Under the pieces are notes generated by a model. It was given only the letters and a program-made list of their open reading frames with translations, searched no databases and was not told the DNA's origin. 64,000 nucleotides of DNA from assembly GCA_037178975.1 (NCBI GenBank), contig JASJZH010000003.1, positions 7,998,001 through 8,062,000 on the forward strand, in the 5' to 3' direction. Source of the stretch: Oscheius tipulae. Taxonomy: Eukaryota; Nematoda; Chromadorea; Rhabditida; Rhabditidae. Of the stretch, positions 34,134 to 44,059 are shown piece by piece (the stretch's first letter is position 1; each line of letters opens with the position of its first letter). Made by a program: the position numbers and the translations under genes.

Positions 34134-35687
34134 GATAAAAAGCCGTTCTAGCGCACCTTTTCGCCCATCCTCAATTTCTACATTTTAAACCATTTTAAGG
34201 CTTATTATCATTGATTTTCTGTCTTGACTCTTCGAAAATGTGTCCTTTTCAACAATTTTCAAAAATGATCAAAATGTTGAAATGCGCTACTTTAAAAAAT
34301 GTGGTCGAAATGGTCGAGAAAAGTGCGCTAGACATTCGAACAATATAAAATGATTATCAGATGATCCATTTTTTCCATTCGCAGCAAAAAAAAAACATCG
34401 GCCTCAGAGTGCTTTTCATATCATTGTTCTTATAAGTATGTCGCTCTTCCTTGCACCCACAACACATTCTCCACACACACTCTCTCTCTCCTATCGCAAC
34501 CCCCGCCTGGCTGTTTCATCTGCGCCTTTCAATGAATCTCAATACTTTATCAGGATAGACAACAGTAAGGTATTATGAACAACGGTCAACAATAAAATCG
34601 TGTAATATGACGGAACTATAGTTAAAGACTCTCCAGGACCTTGTCCACCATTTGCAAGGACTCGTCGAAGTAGTTGCTGTAGGTATCTTCAAGTTTCTTT
34701 TGGTACCACTCCTTAATCTCCGAGACAATATGAGGTGTAAACATAAGATTGGGTTGGAGATACAGCTCGTACTTCGTGAGTCCGTCCACTACGAAGATGT
34801 CTCCCTCACTAAAAGGCTGGGCTTCCATATAAACGTAGTTCTTTCTTGCTTTCGATGTTTCTTTCTGATATCTTCTGATAACCTCTTTGAGCATTTTCAG
34901 GACTCTTGTAGCGTCAGGCTTGCGCTGTGATGACTTCGTTATGAGGTAGTGAGCCTTGAGTACAACCAGATAGATAGACACGAACGATACGAAAAATGGA
35001 GCGAAGGCCAGAGGTTTCTTGAGCAAGTAGAAGTCTTCGTCGTTAAACAGTATAAGGAGTTCGTAACAGGCAGTATTCGCAGAGTCGAGCTTATTCTCCT
35101 TACTTGCCATATCCTCTTCGTTCTGAGCTGACTCTAACTTCTCCTTTACTACTTCCATTTTGGCTTTGACTTGGGAGTGGGCAGATTGAGCAATGGCCTC
35201 CCGTACCTCCAGCATCAGCAGGGCCCGCTTGATGGATTCAGTCGATTCGCAGAGAAGTGTCATCATCGCCTTGAGGGCAGTACCGCCATAACTGAGTCCT
35301 GTAGCAGTCTGGACAAGCATCTCCGCCCCGGCTGGTGCATTAGACGCGATCTCCGAGATGAGCTGCTTTTCTCGTAAAAAGGCTGATTCATTCTCCCAAA
35401 ATCCAGGAAACTTCAAAGATACGGGGTACTCTCGATTGATCCGAGCTTGTGCAACACTCAATAAAGCTTCTTTTGACTGTATGCCACCCATTGAAGAACC
35501 TGAAACGGTTCGGTTCGTACAAAGATCCAAATAGCGCATTTCAACATTTTGATCATTTTTGAAAATTGTTGAAAAGGACACATTTTCGAAGAGTCAAGAC
35601 AGAAAATCAATGATAATAAGCCTTAAAATGGTTTAAAATGTAGAAATTGAGGATGGGCGAAAAGGTGCGCTAGAACGGCTTTTTATC
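34134..35687. mobile_element. 1554-bp element with perfect 156-bp terminal inverted repeats
   Basis: 34134-34289 and 35532-35687 are exact reverse complements over 156 bases (GATAAAAAGCCGTTCTAGCG...). TA flanks both ends (34132-34133 and 35688-35689), as expected of a Tc1/mariner-type target duplication. The interior contains one long ORF on the minus strand and no transposase. Perfect TIRs imply recent mobility or homogenisation. Confidence 0.88.
34622..35491 (-). CDS. Intact 289-residue ORF carried inside the TIR element
   Basis: The ATG at 35489-35491 lies eight bases after a CGTTTCAG acceptor; the frame runs without a break to the stop at 34622. The open frame extends further upstream into the TIR, but the acceptor argues for the shorter start. 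The protein (MGGIQSKEALLSVAQ...) looks almost entirely helical. It has a coiled-coil-like stretch near residues 95-140 and one strongly hydrophobic segment at about 159-184 (LAFAPFFVSFVSIYLVVLKA). There is no DDE triad, zinc finger or helix-turn-helix, so it is not a recognisable transposase. A helical bundle around one hydrophobic helix recalls pore-forming proteins in general, but this is only an impression; the family is unknown. Confidence 0.7.
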   Translation of the reverse strand: MGGIQSKEALLSVAQARINREYPVSLKFPGFWENESAFLREKQLISEIASNAPAGAEMLVQTATGLSYGGTALKAMMTLLCESTESIKRALLMLEVREAIAQSAHSQVKAKMEVVKEKLESAQNEEDMASKENKLDSANTACYELLILFNDEDFYLLKKPLAFAPFFVSFVSIYLVVLKAHYLITKSSQRKPDATRVLKMLKEVIRRYQKETSKARKNYVYMEAQPFSEGDIFVVDGLTKYELYLQPNLMFTPHIVSEIKEWYQKKLEDTYSNYFDESLQMVDKVLESL

Positions 35688-36311
35688 TATTATTGCTAGG
35701 TTCTGTGCCAGCCTGTAAACTAGCATGTCCGTGAGTTGGTACCGTAGTAACAATCGTGGCGGGACCCTCGCAATGCGTGAGAGAATTGGCGGACTTTTAA
35801 ACTGATGTAAATAGTCTGAAGATGGGAGAGACTATCGACTCCATTGCGAAAGTTTCCTTTGGTCAACGAAAAAGGATGAGTCAGGAATGATAGCTACTGA
35901 TAACCAGGATAAGTAAGCAGTAGGGTCAATGTTATTGCGAAACGTTTGCATGACTTATTTTGTATTTCGAGATGGAAAAGGTTGCTATTGGAGAGAGTTC
36001 TGTAGTAGACCAATGTGTTTGGCTGTCTTTAGGTAACTGGTACACAATATTATGAAAGGAATTTAAGGATGGGGGCGGTGGCGGGAATGGATTAAAATAG
36101 AAACACGAAGCGCTCACGCGAGTATTCAACTGAACGGTATTAACAAATGAGCGACGGTGCAGATACCAACGCAGTGCTTGTTATGAGCGACCTTATCTCT
36201 GAATGGGTCCGATAGAGAGAAATTTGTCCTGCACAGGAGAAATGATAACGGTTTAGTGATGCTTTTAACTTGTAGTGGCAAGACTGTTCCGTCATATGTC
36301 GATCTTTTATA

Positions 36312-37857
36312 CTCATGTGCAAAACTTTGGCAACCCCCCACTTTTTTGCAGTAGAAGGGTCAAGAAGCATTTTGGACGTCCGGGGCCATTTCCAAACGAT
36401 TTCTCATGCCTCAAAACCTCTACAAATTTTTTTTGGCCCTTATCCGAGTCCACTGGGGATTAGGGGGATCAATTTTAAAAAAAATCAGCATGTGCAAAAG
36501 TTAGGTAACCCCAGAGAACTTCATCAGAAACGAAGCCATCTGAGTGTAAAACGTGTAAAACCTTAAGTAAAAATGCCGTCGGCTTGTCGACTTTCTATTG
36601 AAGAACAAGCCTCCATTCGTGCCCTGAAGGTTGCTGGACATTCGAACATCCAGATTGCGAAGAAGTTAGGAAAGAGCTGTATTAGACGTTTCTTGAGCAA
36701 TCCGAACTACGGAAACAAGCCGGTTCCTGGAGGCCCCAAGAAAATCGGAGATCGGGCTCATCGCCAGATTGGACGCCTAGCTTCGAACTCCTCGATCAGC
36801 TGCAATCAGATCAAAGCTGGTCTGCGTCTTGATGTTCACAGGACGACCGTCCTCCGAGCTGTCCATTCTGTGCCGTACATCGACCGGGAACTGAAAGTGC
36901 TTACTCCTAATCTCAATGCACAGCACAAGGTGAACAGCGTGGCTTTTGCTCGGAATAACATGGCCACGCAATGGCACAAGGTTAGTCACTAAGGTTTTTT
37001 TGTTAGTTTTTGCAGGTTGTGTTCTCGGACGAGAAGAGATGGACTCTGGACGGTCCTGACGGAGACCGTGGCTACTGGAGAGACAGCCGCAAGCCGGCTG
37101 TTCAGTTGCCGAAACGCTCGTTCGGAGGTGGCGGCGTCATGATTTGGGCAGCGTTCCACAGTGGTGGAGTCCTGGATCTTCACTTCGTTACGGGTCGACT
37201 GAATGGTCCAGATTATCAGTAGATTCTGGCTCAACACCTTCTTTCATTCTTGAATACGCCCCAGGGAAATGGATACTCATTCGTTCAAGACAATGCCCCG
37301 TGTCACGTGAGCAATGGAACAAAGCAGTGGATGGCTGCTAATGGTATCAATACGATCGACTGGCCGGCTTGCTCTCCCGATTGCAATCCAATCGAGAATC
37401 TCTTTGGAGTTTTGACTCAAAAGATCTACAAGGATAACCGAAGGTTCACCAGCCTTGCCGAGCTTCGTCAGGAGATCCAACGCGCCTGGAACAGTATCCC
37501 GCCACCAACTCTCCTGAACCTGGTCAACGGCATGCCTGATCGGATTTTCAAAGTCATCCAAAAGAACGGCAATTTCATCGGCTGATCTATTTCACGTCCC
37601 TTATTGTTGAATAATAAATTATAGTTGCTTCGGTTGCCTTTTTGAACAACTTTCTCTGGGGTTGCCAAACTTTTGCACATGCTGATTATTTAAAAATTGA
37701 CTCCCTTAATCCCCAGCAGACTCAGATAAGGATCAAAAAAATTTTCTAGGGGTTTTGAGGCATGAGAAATCGTTTGGAAACGGTCCCAGATGTCCAAAAT
37801 GCTTCTTGACCCTTCTACTGCAAAAAAGTGGGGGGTTGCCAAACTTTTGCACATGAG
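36312..37857 (+). mobile_element. Tc1/Tc3-type DNA transposon
   Basis: Terminal inverted repeats of roughly 190 bases start CTCATGTGCAAAACTTTGGC and end in the reverse of this (…GCACATGAG), flanked by TA on both sides. The TIRs differ by a few substitutions and a short indel. The transposase lies between them. A solo copy of the left end (about 105 bases) lies at 39738-39842 in the opposite orientation. Confidence 0.9.
36573..37585 (+). pseudogene. Tc1-type transposase with one nonsense codon
   Basis: Exon 36573-36980, a 35-base intron and exon 37016-37585. The N-terminus has paired helix-turn-helix DNA-binding features (LSIEEQASIRALKVAGHSN). The catalytic triad is intact: Asp in FSDEKRW, Asp in QDNAPCH and Glu in NPIENLF, with 34 residues between the second and third (DD34E). 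A TAG at 37220-37222 interrupts an otherwise open frame that ends IQKNGNFIG. The copy is probably non-autonomous but young. Confidence 0.88.
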
Positions 37858-37866
37858 TATAGAGGC

Positions 37867-38530
37867 AGTTTCCAGGAATGGGTGCCGGTTATATCTTTGG
37901 CGGTAACGCTACCAAGCCTTCTGACATAGCTCCGGCCTTTATAACTATCCAAAAGTCACCATTACATGGACAGGGAGTCATTAGTCTTGGGAAGTGAGTC
38001 ATAACAAATTACTGAATGCTCAGTTACTTTCAGTACCCTGTCCCAGTTCGCTGTCAGTCCTTACGCTACCAAGCCTTCTGACATAGCCTACGCCGAGCAT
38101 GAGGCTCCTCCGTACGCTATCATTGTTGCCGGACAGACCCTTGGAGACGGTGTGGCTGACGGGGTAGCCAACCTGAAGAAGCTTGGCTACCGGTTCATTG
38201 CTATGGACGCTACTGCTGACGGCTCTCTGATGGACACTCTAGGTGGTCTCTTTGGAAATGGCAATGTCTGCACTACCCAGATGACCCAACAGACTGCTAC
38301 CAAATGCGATCAGTTCATCATGCATAGGGTCTTTGAGAATGAATAAACAGTCTGCAGAACAGTCGCAAGTCACGAGCACGCTGAGTTTCGGATAGTCGGG
38401 AACTGAGCGAATCGAGATGAGCCGAGAAACTGAACAGCTATTTGGAAACAAGTGGCTGGACAGTAGTCCACTATCAATCAGTAGTTGGGAGGCTGATCAT
38501 GAGTCTTGAGAAGAAGGACTGGACAGTTGT
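37867..38530 (+). pseudogene. Inverted copy of the end of the VWA-domain gene
   Basis: Exons 37876-37993 and 38034-38346 are close copies of the last two exons of the minus-strand gene at 43235-43687, with splice sites and frame intact to the stop at 38344-38346. Homology continues past the stop to about 38530. An 18-base insertion adds TKPSDI-type residues that are copied from its own preceding exon. The upstream VWA exon is missing because the Tc1 element ends in the intron before 37876. Confidence 0.85.
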
Positions 38531-39429
38531 CAGCTGACTGAACAGTGGTAAGGAGACAAGGAGAATAGTAGTCAAGAGTCACTAATAAGACTAGATAGGC
38601 GAGAGCCAGAACACTGAACAGTTGAGAGAAAGAACTACAGTCAAAGGGCAGAAGACAGGTAGTATTCTAGAGCCATAGTTCTGAACAGACGGCAGTAGTT
38701 CAGAAACCGATCAGCAGTTAAGAGGGACAAGACTGTGCAACGATTAAGGGGCTCAAAGATAGGACAGTATTCAGAAGTCAGGACTCGGAACAGTTTCTAA
38801 AGGTCACGATGATATTCAAGAGGCAGAGGCTGCTCTCCCGACGTCTCCGTCGTTGCTTTCAAGAATTCAACCCTCAACATCTAAGCTATCAGTGAAAGGA
38901 TGAACAAGTTTGACTGGAACCTAAACACTCTATAGATTCCCAATGCGCCAGTTACCACCACTGTTATACTTCCTATTCCTTCTAGAATCCATATCTGTCT
39001 CACGATCTACGATACTTCCCATACAGTCGTCGACTCTTCTGTGGCTGACCTAAAGAAGGCCGTTTGGAGATGGCTGCACTCCCGGAACGAGGCAACAATA
39101 GCAGCACGGCTGCTCTCTATGGAATGGCTGCCACGATTCCGGACAAGTCCTCGGTCTATGAAATGACAGCGGTCTACTTGGATGCCTGTTATGATAACAA
39201 GTCGTTAAATTCGAGAAAAAAAAAGAAACCTAACCAGAGTTCAGAAAACTCAAAATGACTAACCTTAATGTGTTCCTGTAGAAGAAGCTAGACTTCTTCT
39301 ACAGGAACATTCTAGACTGTGGGCGGTCCTGTCTAGAACCCCGCGGTTCAGATAAGGAAGCCCATAACAAGCTGCGGCGTCATAGTCTGTCTCTCTTTTT
39401 TGGAAATGCTCTCTGTCTTTGAAACTTTA
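38531..39429. other. Repetitive and gene-fragment DNA
   Basis: 38531-38830 is a loose array of GAACAGT/CAGTAGT words. 38940-39210 is GC-richer and looks like decayed coding sequence on the plus strand (ICLTIYDTSHTVVDSSVADL then a broken frame), family unknown. A short perfect palindrome (TGTTCCTGTAGAAGAAG and its reverse) sits near 39271-39310. Confidence 0.4.
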
Positions 39430-40260
39430 GGCAGTGCGCACTGCACCCTCGCTCACTTGTTAACACAGCGCAGTCGAATACTGGCGTAATAGGAAGCGTT
39501 TTGTGTCTTTTTTTTTAAAATCCATCCCCCTCCCCTCCCTTCTTTCATAATATTCTGCACTTGTTTAACTTCTTCCATAATATCCAGCACCAGTTACCTA
39601 AAGACAACAAAACACAATGGTCACCACAGGACTCCCTCCAAAAGCAATCTTTTCTATTTCGAATTTCAAACAAGCAAACGTTTGCAAGCTGTTTACGGGT
39701 GATTCGTAGACTGCTACCCGCTTATCCTGGTTAGAGGTTTTGAGGCATGAGAAATCGTTTGGAAATGGCCCCGGACGTCCAAAATGCTTCTTGACCCTTC
39801 TACTGCAAAAAAGTGGGGGGTTGCCAAAGTTTTGCACATGAGTATAAAAGATCGACATATGACGGAACAGTCTTGCCACTACAAGTTAAAAGCATCACTA
39901 AACCGTTATCATTTCTCCTGTGCAGGACAAATTTCTCTCTATCGGACCCATTCAGAGATAAGGTCGCTCATAACAAGCACTGCGTTGGTATCTGCACCGT
40001 CGCTCATTTGTTAATACCGTTCAGTTGAATACTCGCGTGAGCGCTTCGTGTTTCTATTTTAATCCATTCCCGCCACCGCCCCCATCCTTAAATTCCTTTC
40101 ATAATATTGTGTACCAGTTACCTAAAGACAGCCAAACACATTGGTCTACTACAGAACTCTCTCCAATAGCAACCTTTTCCATCTCGAAATACAAAATAAG
40201 TCATGCAAACGTTTCGCAATAACATTGACCCTACTGCTTACTTATCCTGGTTATCAGTAG
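39430..40260 (+). repeat. Tandem pair of a 280-base repeat unit
   Basis: 39430-39735 and 39980-40260 are diverged direct repeats. Both contain CTTTCATAATATT, CCAGTTACCTAAAGACA and CTTATCCTGGTTA in the same order. The second is part of the right arm; the first lies just inside it. A third, inverted copy is in the left arm (35880-36170). Confidence 0.7.
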
Positions 40261-40618
40261 CTATCATTCCTGACTCATCCTTTTTCGTTGACCAAAGGAA
40301 ACTTTCGCAATGGAGTCGATAGTCTCTCCCATCTTCAGACTATTTACATCATGTCACTAATCCTCCCACGCGGGCAGGGGTCCCGCCATGATTGCCACTA
40401 CCGTACCAACTCAAGGACTTGCTAGTTTGCAGGCCTATTCTTGATCTTGATCGCACCACGGTCAGATAGATTTTTATTTTTTCTTTCCGTTAGCATGAAC
40501 TCTCTCATTCATTTTGCCACGCGCAATTATATTATACCTTTTCTAAGACAAATTATATCCTAATACGAAACTATTCTAGAGCACCTCAAATTGAACGTGC
40601 CTTCACATCGTCTTTAAA

Positions 40619-42042
40619 ATGAATAACCTCGCCTTCGCCGTACCCGACAACTTCATTGCGGATGAACCGGCTACTTTCTCGGAACCTCCCATTCCACCTT
40701 CGTATAGAATGTCCCTTGGGACGGCATCGGTTTCAACATCAACGGCCGTAAGCTGACTCATCTTCGCTACGCCGATGATGTCGTTCTTATCGGAAAGAGT
40801 CTGAGATCTGTACAGCGGATGGTGACTGAACTGGAACAAGGAAGCCGTAGGATTGGGCTCGAAATCAATCATCGCAAAACTTTCGCGATGACCAATGCCT
40901 ACGAGGGAGATCTACGCTTAACAGGACAAGCTATACAGTTTGTCCGGCATTTCGTTTACCTTGGATGTTCGGTAACCTGCACCTCGGAAAATCAGGAGCT
41001 GTCCCGTCGGATCGGAGCGTCTTGGGCAGCCTTCAATCGCCACCGTCTCTTCCTCACCAAGAGAAATGTCCCGATGAAGATGAAACGACGAGTGTACCTG
41101 ACCTGCGTCGTCCCAAGTTTGCTGTATGGATGCGAAATCTGGAGTCTTCGCACAGAAGATCGAGCCAAACTTGCAGCCCTACAACGACGGCAGGAAAGGG
41201 CCATGCTCAGTATCACACTTCGGGATCGTGTGAGGAATGAGGAGGTGAGAAGAAGAACAGAACTACCGAATGTTCTGGACTTGGCATGGACGAGGAAGCT
41301 GAAATGGGCGAGAAAAGTGGCCGAGATGGAAGGAGGAAGGTGGTCGAAAGCGATGACGGAATGGGTTCCTCTTGATCAGCGACGAGCTCTAGGGAGACCG
41401 TGCATGAGATGGGAAGATGAGCTGAAGAAAGCCTGTGGTCGCCTCGGACGAACTCCAACCACGTGGATGCGACAGGCAAGAGAGGGAGGCGAAGAATGGG
41501 TTCGCGCTATGGGAGCGGCAAGGGAGCCCTGACATGATAGCAACCCCTTGATTCCGACAATAAATTGTAATTGTAATAGAATGTCCCTACGGGAGGAGTT
41601 TGAACTGGACGATCCTTTTGAGTGGCTCGTAAGGTTTTAATTATATATATCGAAACTAGAAGTTTAGGATAATCGTGAGGAACCCGAGGACAAGATTCGT
41701 GAACTTTCTCTCCGTTTAGAATACATTATCTCCTTCCAACATCAGATATTCACCGTTAATGGAGTCTCTTTTATGATAGAACCTCCTGATATGTATTACT
41801 ACACTAGTCCTGAAGACATCTATGAGTTTCCATATACTCTAGCTTATCTCGTTTTGAGATTAGAACATGGTAATAGTATGCTATTGTTCCATAACTGGTA
41901 CAATATGGTTATGGAAATGTCTACTGCAGATCGTGAATTGTTTGATAATATTAACTCACGCGCCCTCGCACTTGTAAACGGGGGTATTATTGACAATATT
42001 TATGATTTTATGATTCTGTATGATCTTGGGTATAGATATTAA
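40619..42042 (+). pseudogene. Orphan two-exon gene in right arm, split by a retrotransposon
   Basis: Exon 1 is 40619-40716 plus 41589-41628 (MNNLAFAVPDNFIADEPATF ... FEWL). The donor is GTAAGG, and exon 2 is 41668-42042, starting DNREEPEDKIRELSLRL and ending YDLGYRY. Ignoring the inserted RTE, the reading frame is intact, about 170 residues. The middle portion (MYYYTSPEDIYEFPYTLAYL) matches the left-arm copy best. Both copies keep the same intron position, so it was a real spliced gene. Function unknown. Confidence 0.68.
40717..41575 (+). mobile_element. 5'-truncated RTE-type LINE retrotransposon
   Basis: A 13-base target duplication, ATAGAATGTCCCT, flanks it (40704-40716 and 41576-41588). 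The open frame 40717-41532 holds the reverse transcriptase palm motif LRYADDVVLIG and the C-terminal RT/thumb region with GRPCMRWEDELKKA. The 3' end has a short AATAAATTGTAATTGTAA tail instead of long poly(A), typical of RTE-like elements (known). The upstream two thirds, including endonuclease, are missing. Confidence 0.88.
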
Positions 42043-42254
42043 GAAGTTTATTATTATACTATATTAATTGTATTAACTAACAATAAGATTCAAAATTAAA
42101 ATAACTATTCGATAAATATGACCCGATTAAGTAGTCATTTTTAACATGTTAAAAACTTTTTTAATTGTACTTGCTTTACAATAAACATTACAGATACTTT
42201 TGTTAGACAAGCCCCGACAGGCTGGATACTGATAAGAATGCCCAGACCGGTAGA

Positions 42255-43029
42255 CAGGAAAACTGTTTCCAGAAGAGTCAACTAGCGGGATCCCTGAGTA
42301 GGACTGGCTGATAGTTTGGACATAGTTCTCTCTTTAAGTCCAACGCCTTCTACTAGGTCCGTACAACCGACGACTTTTCCAACCAAGGCCATTCAGACAC
42401 GAACTTCATTTTCCTTCGTTGCAACGGCCAGTTGATGAAGAGTTTATTTTGAAAGAAGCCTTCTGGGGACCTACCTGAAAAAAAGGGGGGAAGAAGAAGA
42501 AAAAAAGAAGAAAAGTGAAGCAGCATTCGGAGACGACAAACAGCTGGTACTGATAGAATTCATTGAGAAAGACATGAGATTCAACGAGAACATTATCAAA
42601 CAGATCGAATGTAACCTAAACTCAATTTCTTCTTTGTACAGTAGACGAACCAATCCTGATAATTTGACTTATCATCGTAGCCGTGTCTCAGAGACGAAGT
42701 CGTCGAGGTTAACTGAAAAAATAAGCTTTGTTATGGTTTTCTCCTGACAGTATACCATCCGCACTTCTTTGCCCGACTCTGCGGCAGTTCATTTGGGAAG
42801 CTCCTCGAGCAGGGAGGCTGTGGTCACCCAGCGGGAGGGCCGGCTGGTGGAGCCTCCTCAAGTTTGGTCATGCTGAAATTACACTAATTACTCCCATCAA
42901 AGCCTTATAACCTATACGGAACGGTTCTGCTCAAGCTGCCTCAGGGCTACCGAAGTGAGCGAACTTTACCGTTGTTGTTCCAATATAAAGAATTTCAACT
43001 ATCTCTGCATGTAGAGTATATGCGCCAGA
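42255..43029. other. Unassigned DNA next to the inverted repeat
   Basis: No gene supported. Contains a purine-rich run near 42478-42516 and no clear match to other parts of the window. Confidence 0.4.
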
Positions 43030-43234
43030 AAAGACAGCTGACAACTGTCCAGTCCTTCTTCTCACGACTCATGATCAGCCTCTGAACTACTGATTACTGT
43101 TCTTTGGTAGTTGATTACTGTCCAGCCACTTGTTTCCAAACAGCTGTTCAGTGTCTCGGTTCATTTCGATTCGCTCAGTTCCTGACTATCCGAAACTCAG
43201 CGTGCTCGTGACTTGCGACTGTTCTGCAGACTGT

Positions 43235-43881
43235 TTATTCATTCTCAAAGACCCTATGCATGATGAACTGATCGCATTTGGTAGCAGTCTGTTGGGTCAT
43301 CTGGGTAGCGCAGACATTGCCATTTCCAAAGAGACCACCTAGAGTGTCCATCAGAGAGCCGTCAGTAGTAGCGTCAATAGCAATGAACCGGTAGCCAAGC
43401 TTCTTCAGGTTGGCTATCCCGTCAGCCACACCATCTCCAAGGGTCTGTCCGGCAACAATTATAGCGTACGGAGGAGCCTCATGCTCGGCGTAGGCAGAAT
43501 AAGGACTGACAGCAAACTGGGACAAGGTGCTGAAAGTAACTGAGCGTTCAGGAATTTGTTATGACTCACTTTCCAAGACTAATCACACCCTGTCCATGTA
43601 ATGGTGACTTTTGGATAGTTATAAAGGCCGGAGCTATGTCAGAAGGCTTGGTAGCATTACCGCCAAAGATATAACCGGAACCCATTCCTGGAAACTGTCT
43701 CTATCTCCGCCTGTTCTTCCCACCTCCAATAGTGAATCTCGTCTGGTGATCTCCCTTTCCCAGAGCAAAAACGCTAGCCATATCCGAGATCATTGAATTC
43801 TCTGCCGTATACCATGTCGAAACTGCGGAACTGGCATCCAGAATGAAGTTCAAGACATAGGTTCCGGTCTGTGCTTTGCTC
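43235..43881 (-). CDS. von Willebrand factor A-domain protein (3' part)
   Basis: Minus-strand exons 43724-43881, 43570-43687 and 43235-43529 join in frame. The sequence begins YVLNFILDASSAVSTWYTAE, a VWA first strand with MIDAS-like DASSA, and continues through the fold (APPYAIIVAGQTLGDGVAD, LKKLGYRFIAIDA). It ends in a Cys-containing tail and a stop at 43235. VWA domains bind protein ligands, often in extracellular matrix or secreted proteins (known). The upstream exon, which must end in phase 2, was not found before the neighbouring gene at 44897, so the 5' end may be lost or displaced. The last two exons recur inverted at 37876-38346. Confidence 0.75.
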
Positions 43882-44059
43882 CTGAAAGACTCTAGTGTTA
43901 GAAACAGAGAAACCGAGAGAACAGACATAGAGACAGAGAGAAAAAGTGATCGAGAGATAGTAAAGGCCAGACTCTGATAGGGATCAAGCTACTGCTCGTC
44001 ATGTCCCCCTCTCTTCTTCCCACTATTCTTTTAACTTTTCCTTCATTTTCCATTTTCAG

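Larger units (their letters stand above)
32720..36430 (+). repeat. Large inverted repeat, left arm (with insertions)
   Basis: Matches the reverse complement of about 39738-42254. Without insertions the arm is about 1.6 kb. The segments are 32720-33605 (orphan gene copy), an interruption at 33605-35687 and 35690-36430. The outer part is diverged. From about 35807 inward the two arms look identical, including 120 bases of the Tc1 terminal repeat. The interruption consists of a dispersed repeat and a 1554-bp TIR element. Confidence 0.85.
39738..42254 (-). repeat. Large inverted repeat, right arm (with RTE insertion)
   Basis: Reverse-complement partner of 32720-36430. It runs from a 105-base Tc1 end (39738-39842) through a block identical to the left arm (to about 40350), then a diverged part with the orphan gene, to an outer end near TCTGGGCATTCTTATCA. 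Interrupted by the retrotransposon at 40717-41575. Confidence 0.85.

Noticed and set aside
34622-35581. The full 319-codon frame as the element's protein
   Set aside because: The first 30 codons run through the terminal inverted repeat; a splice acceptor directly before the internal ATG makes the 289-residue start more likely.
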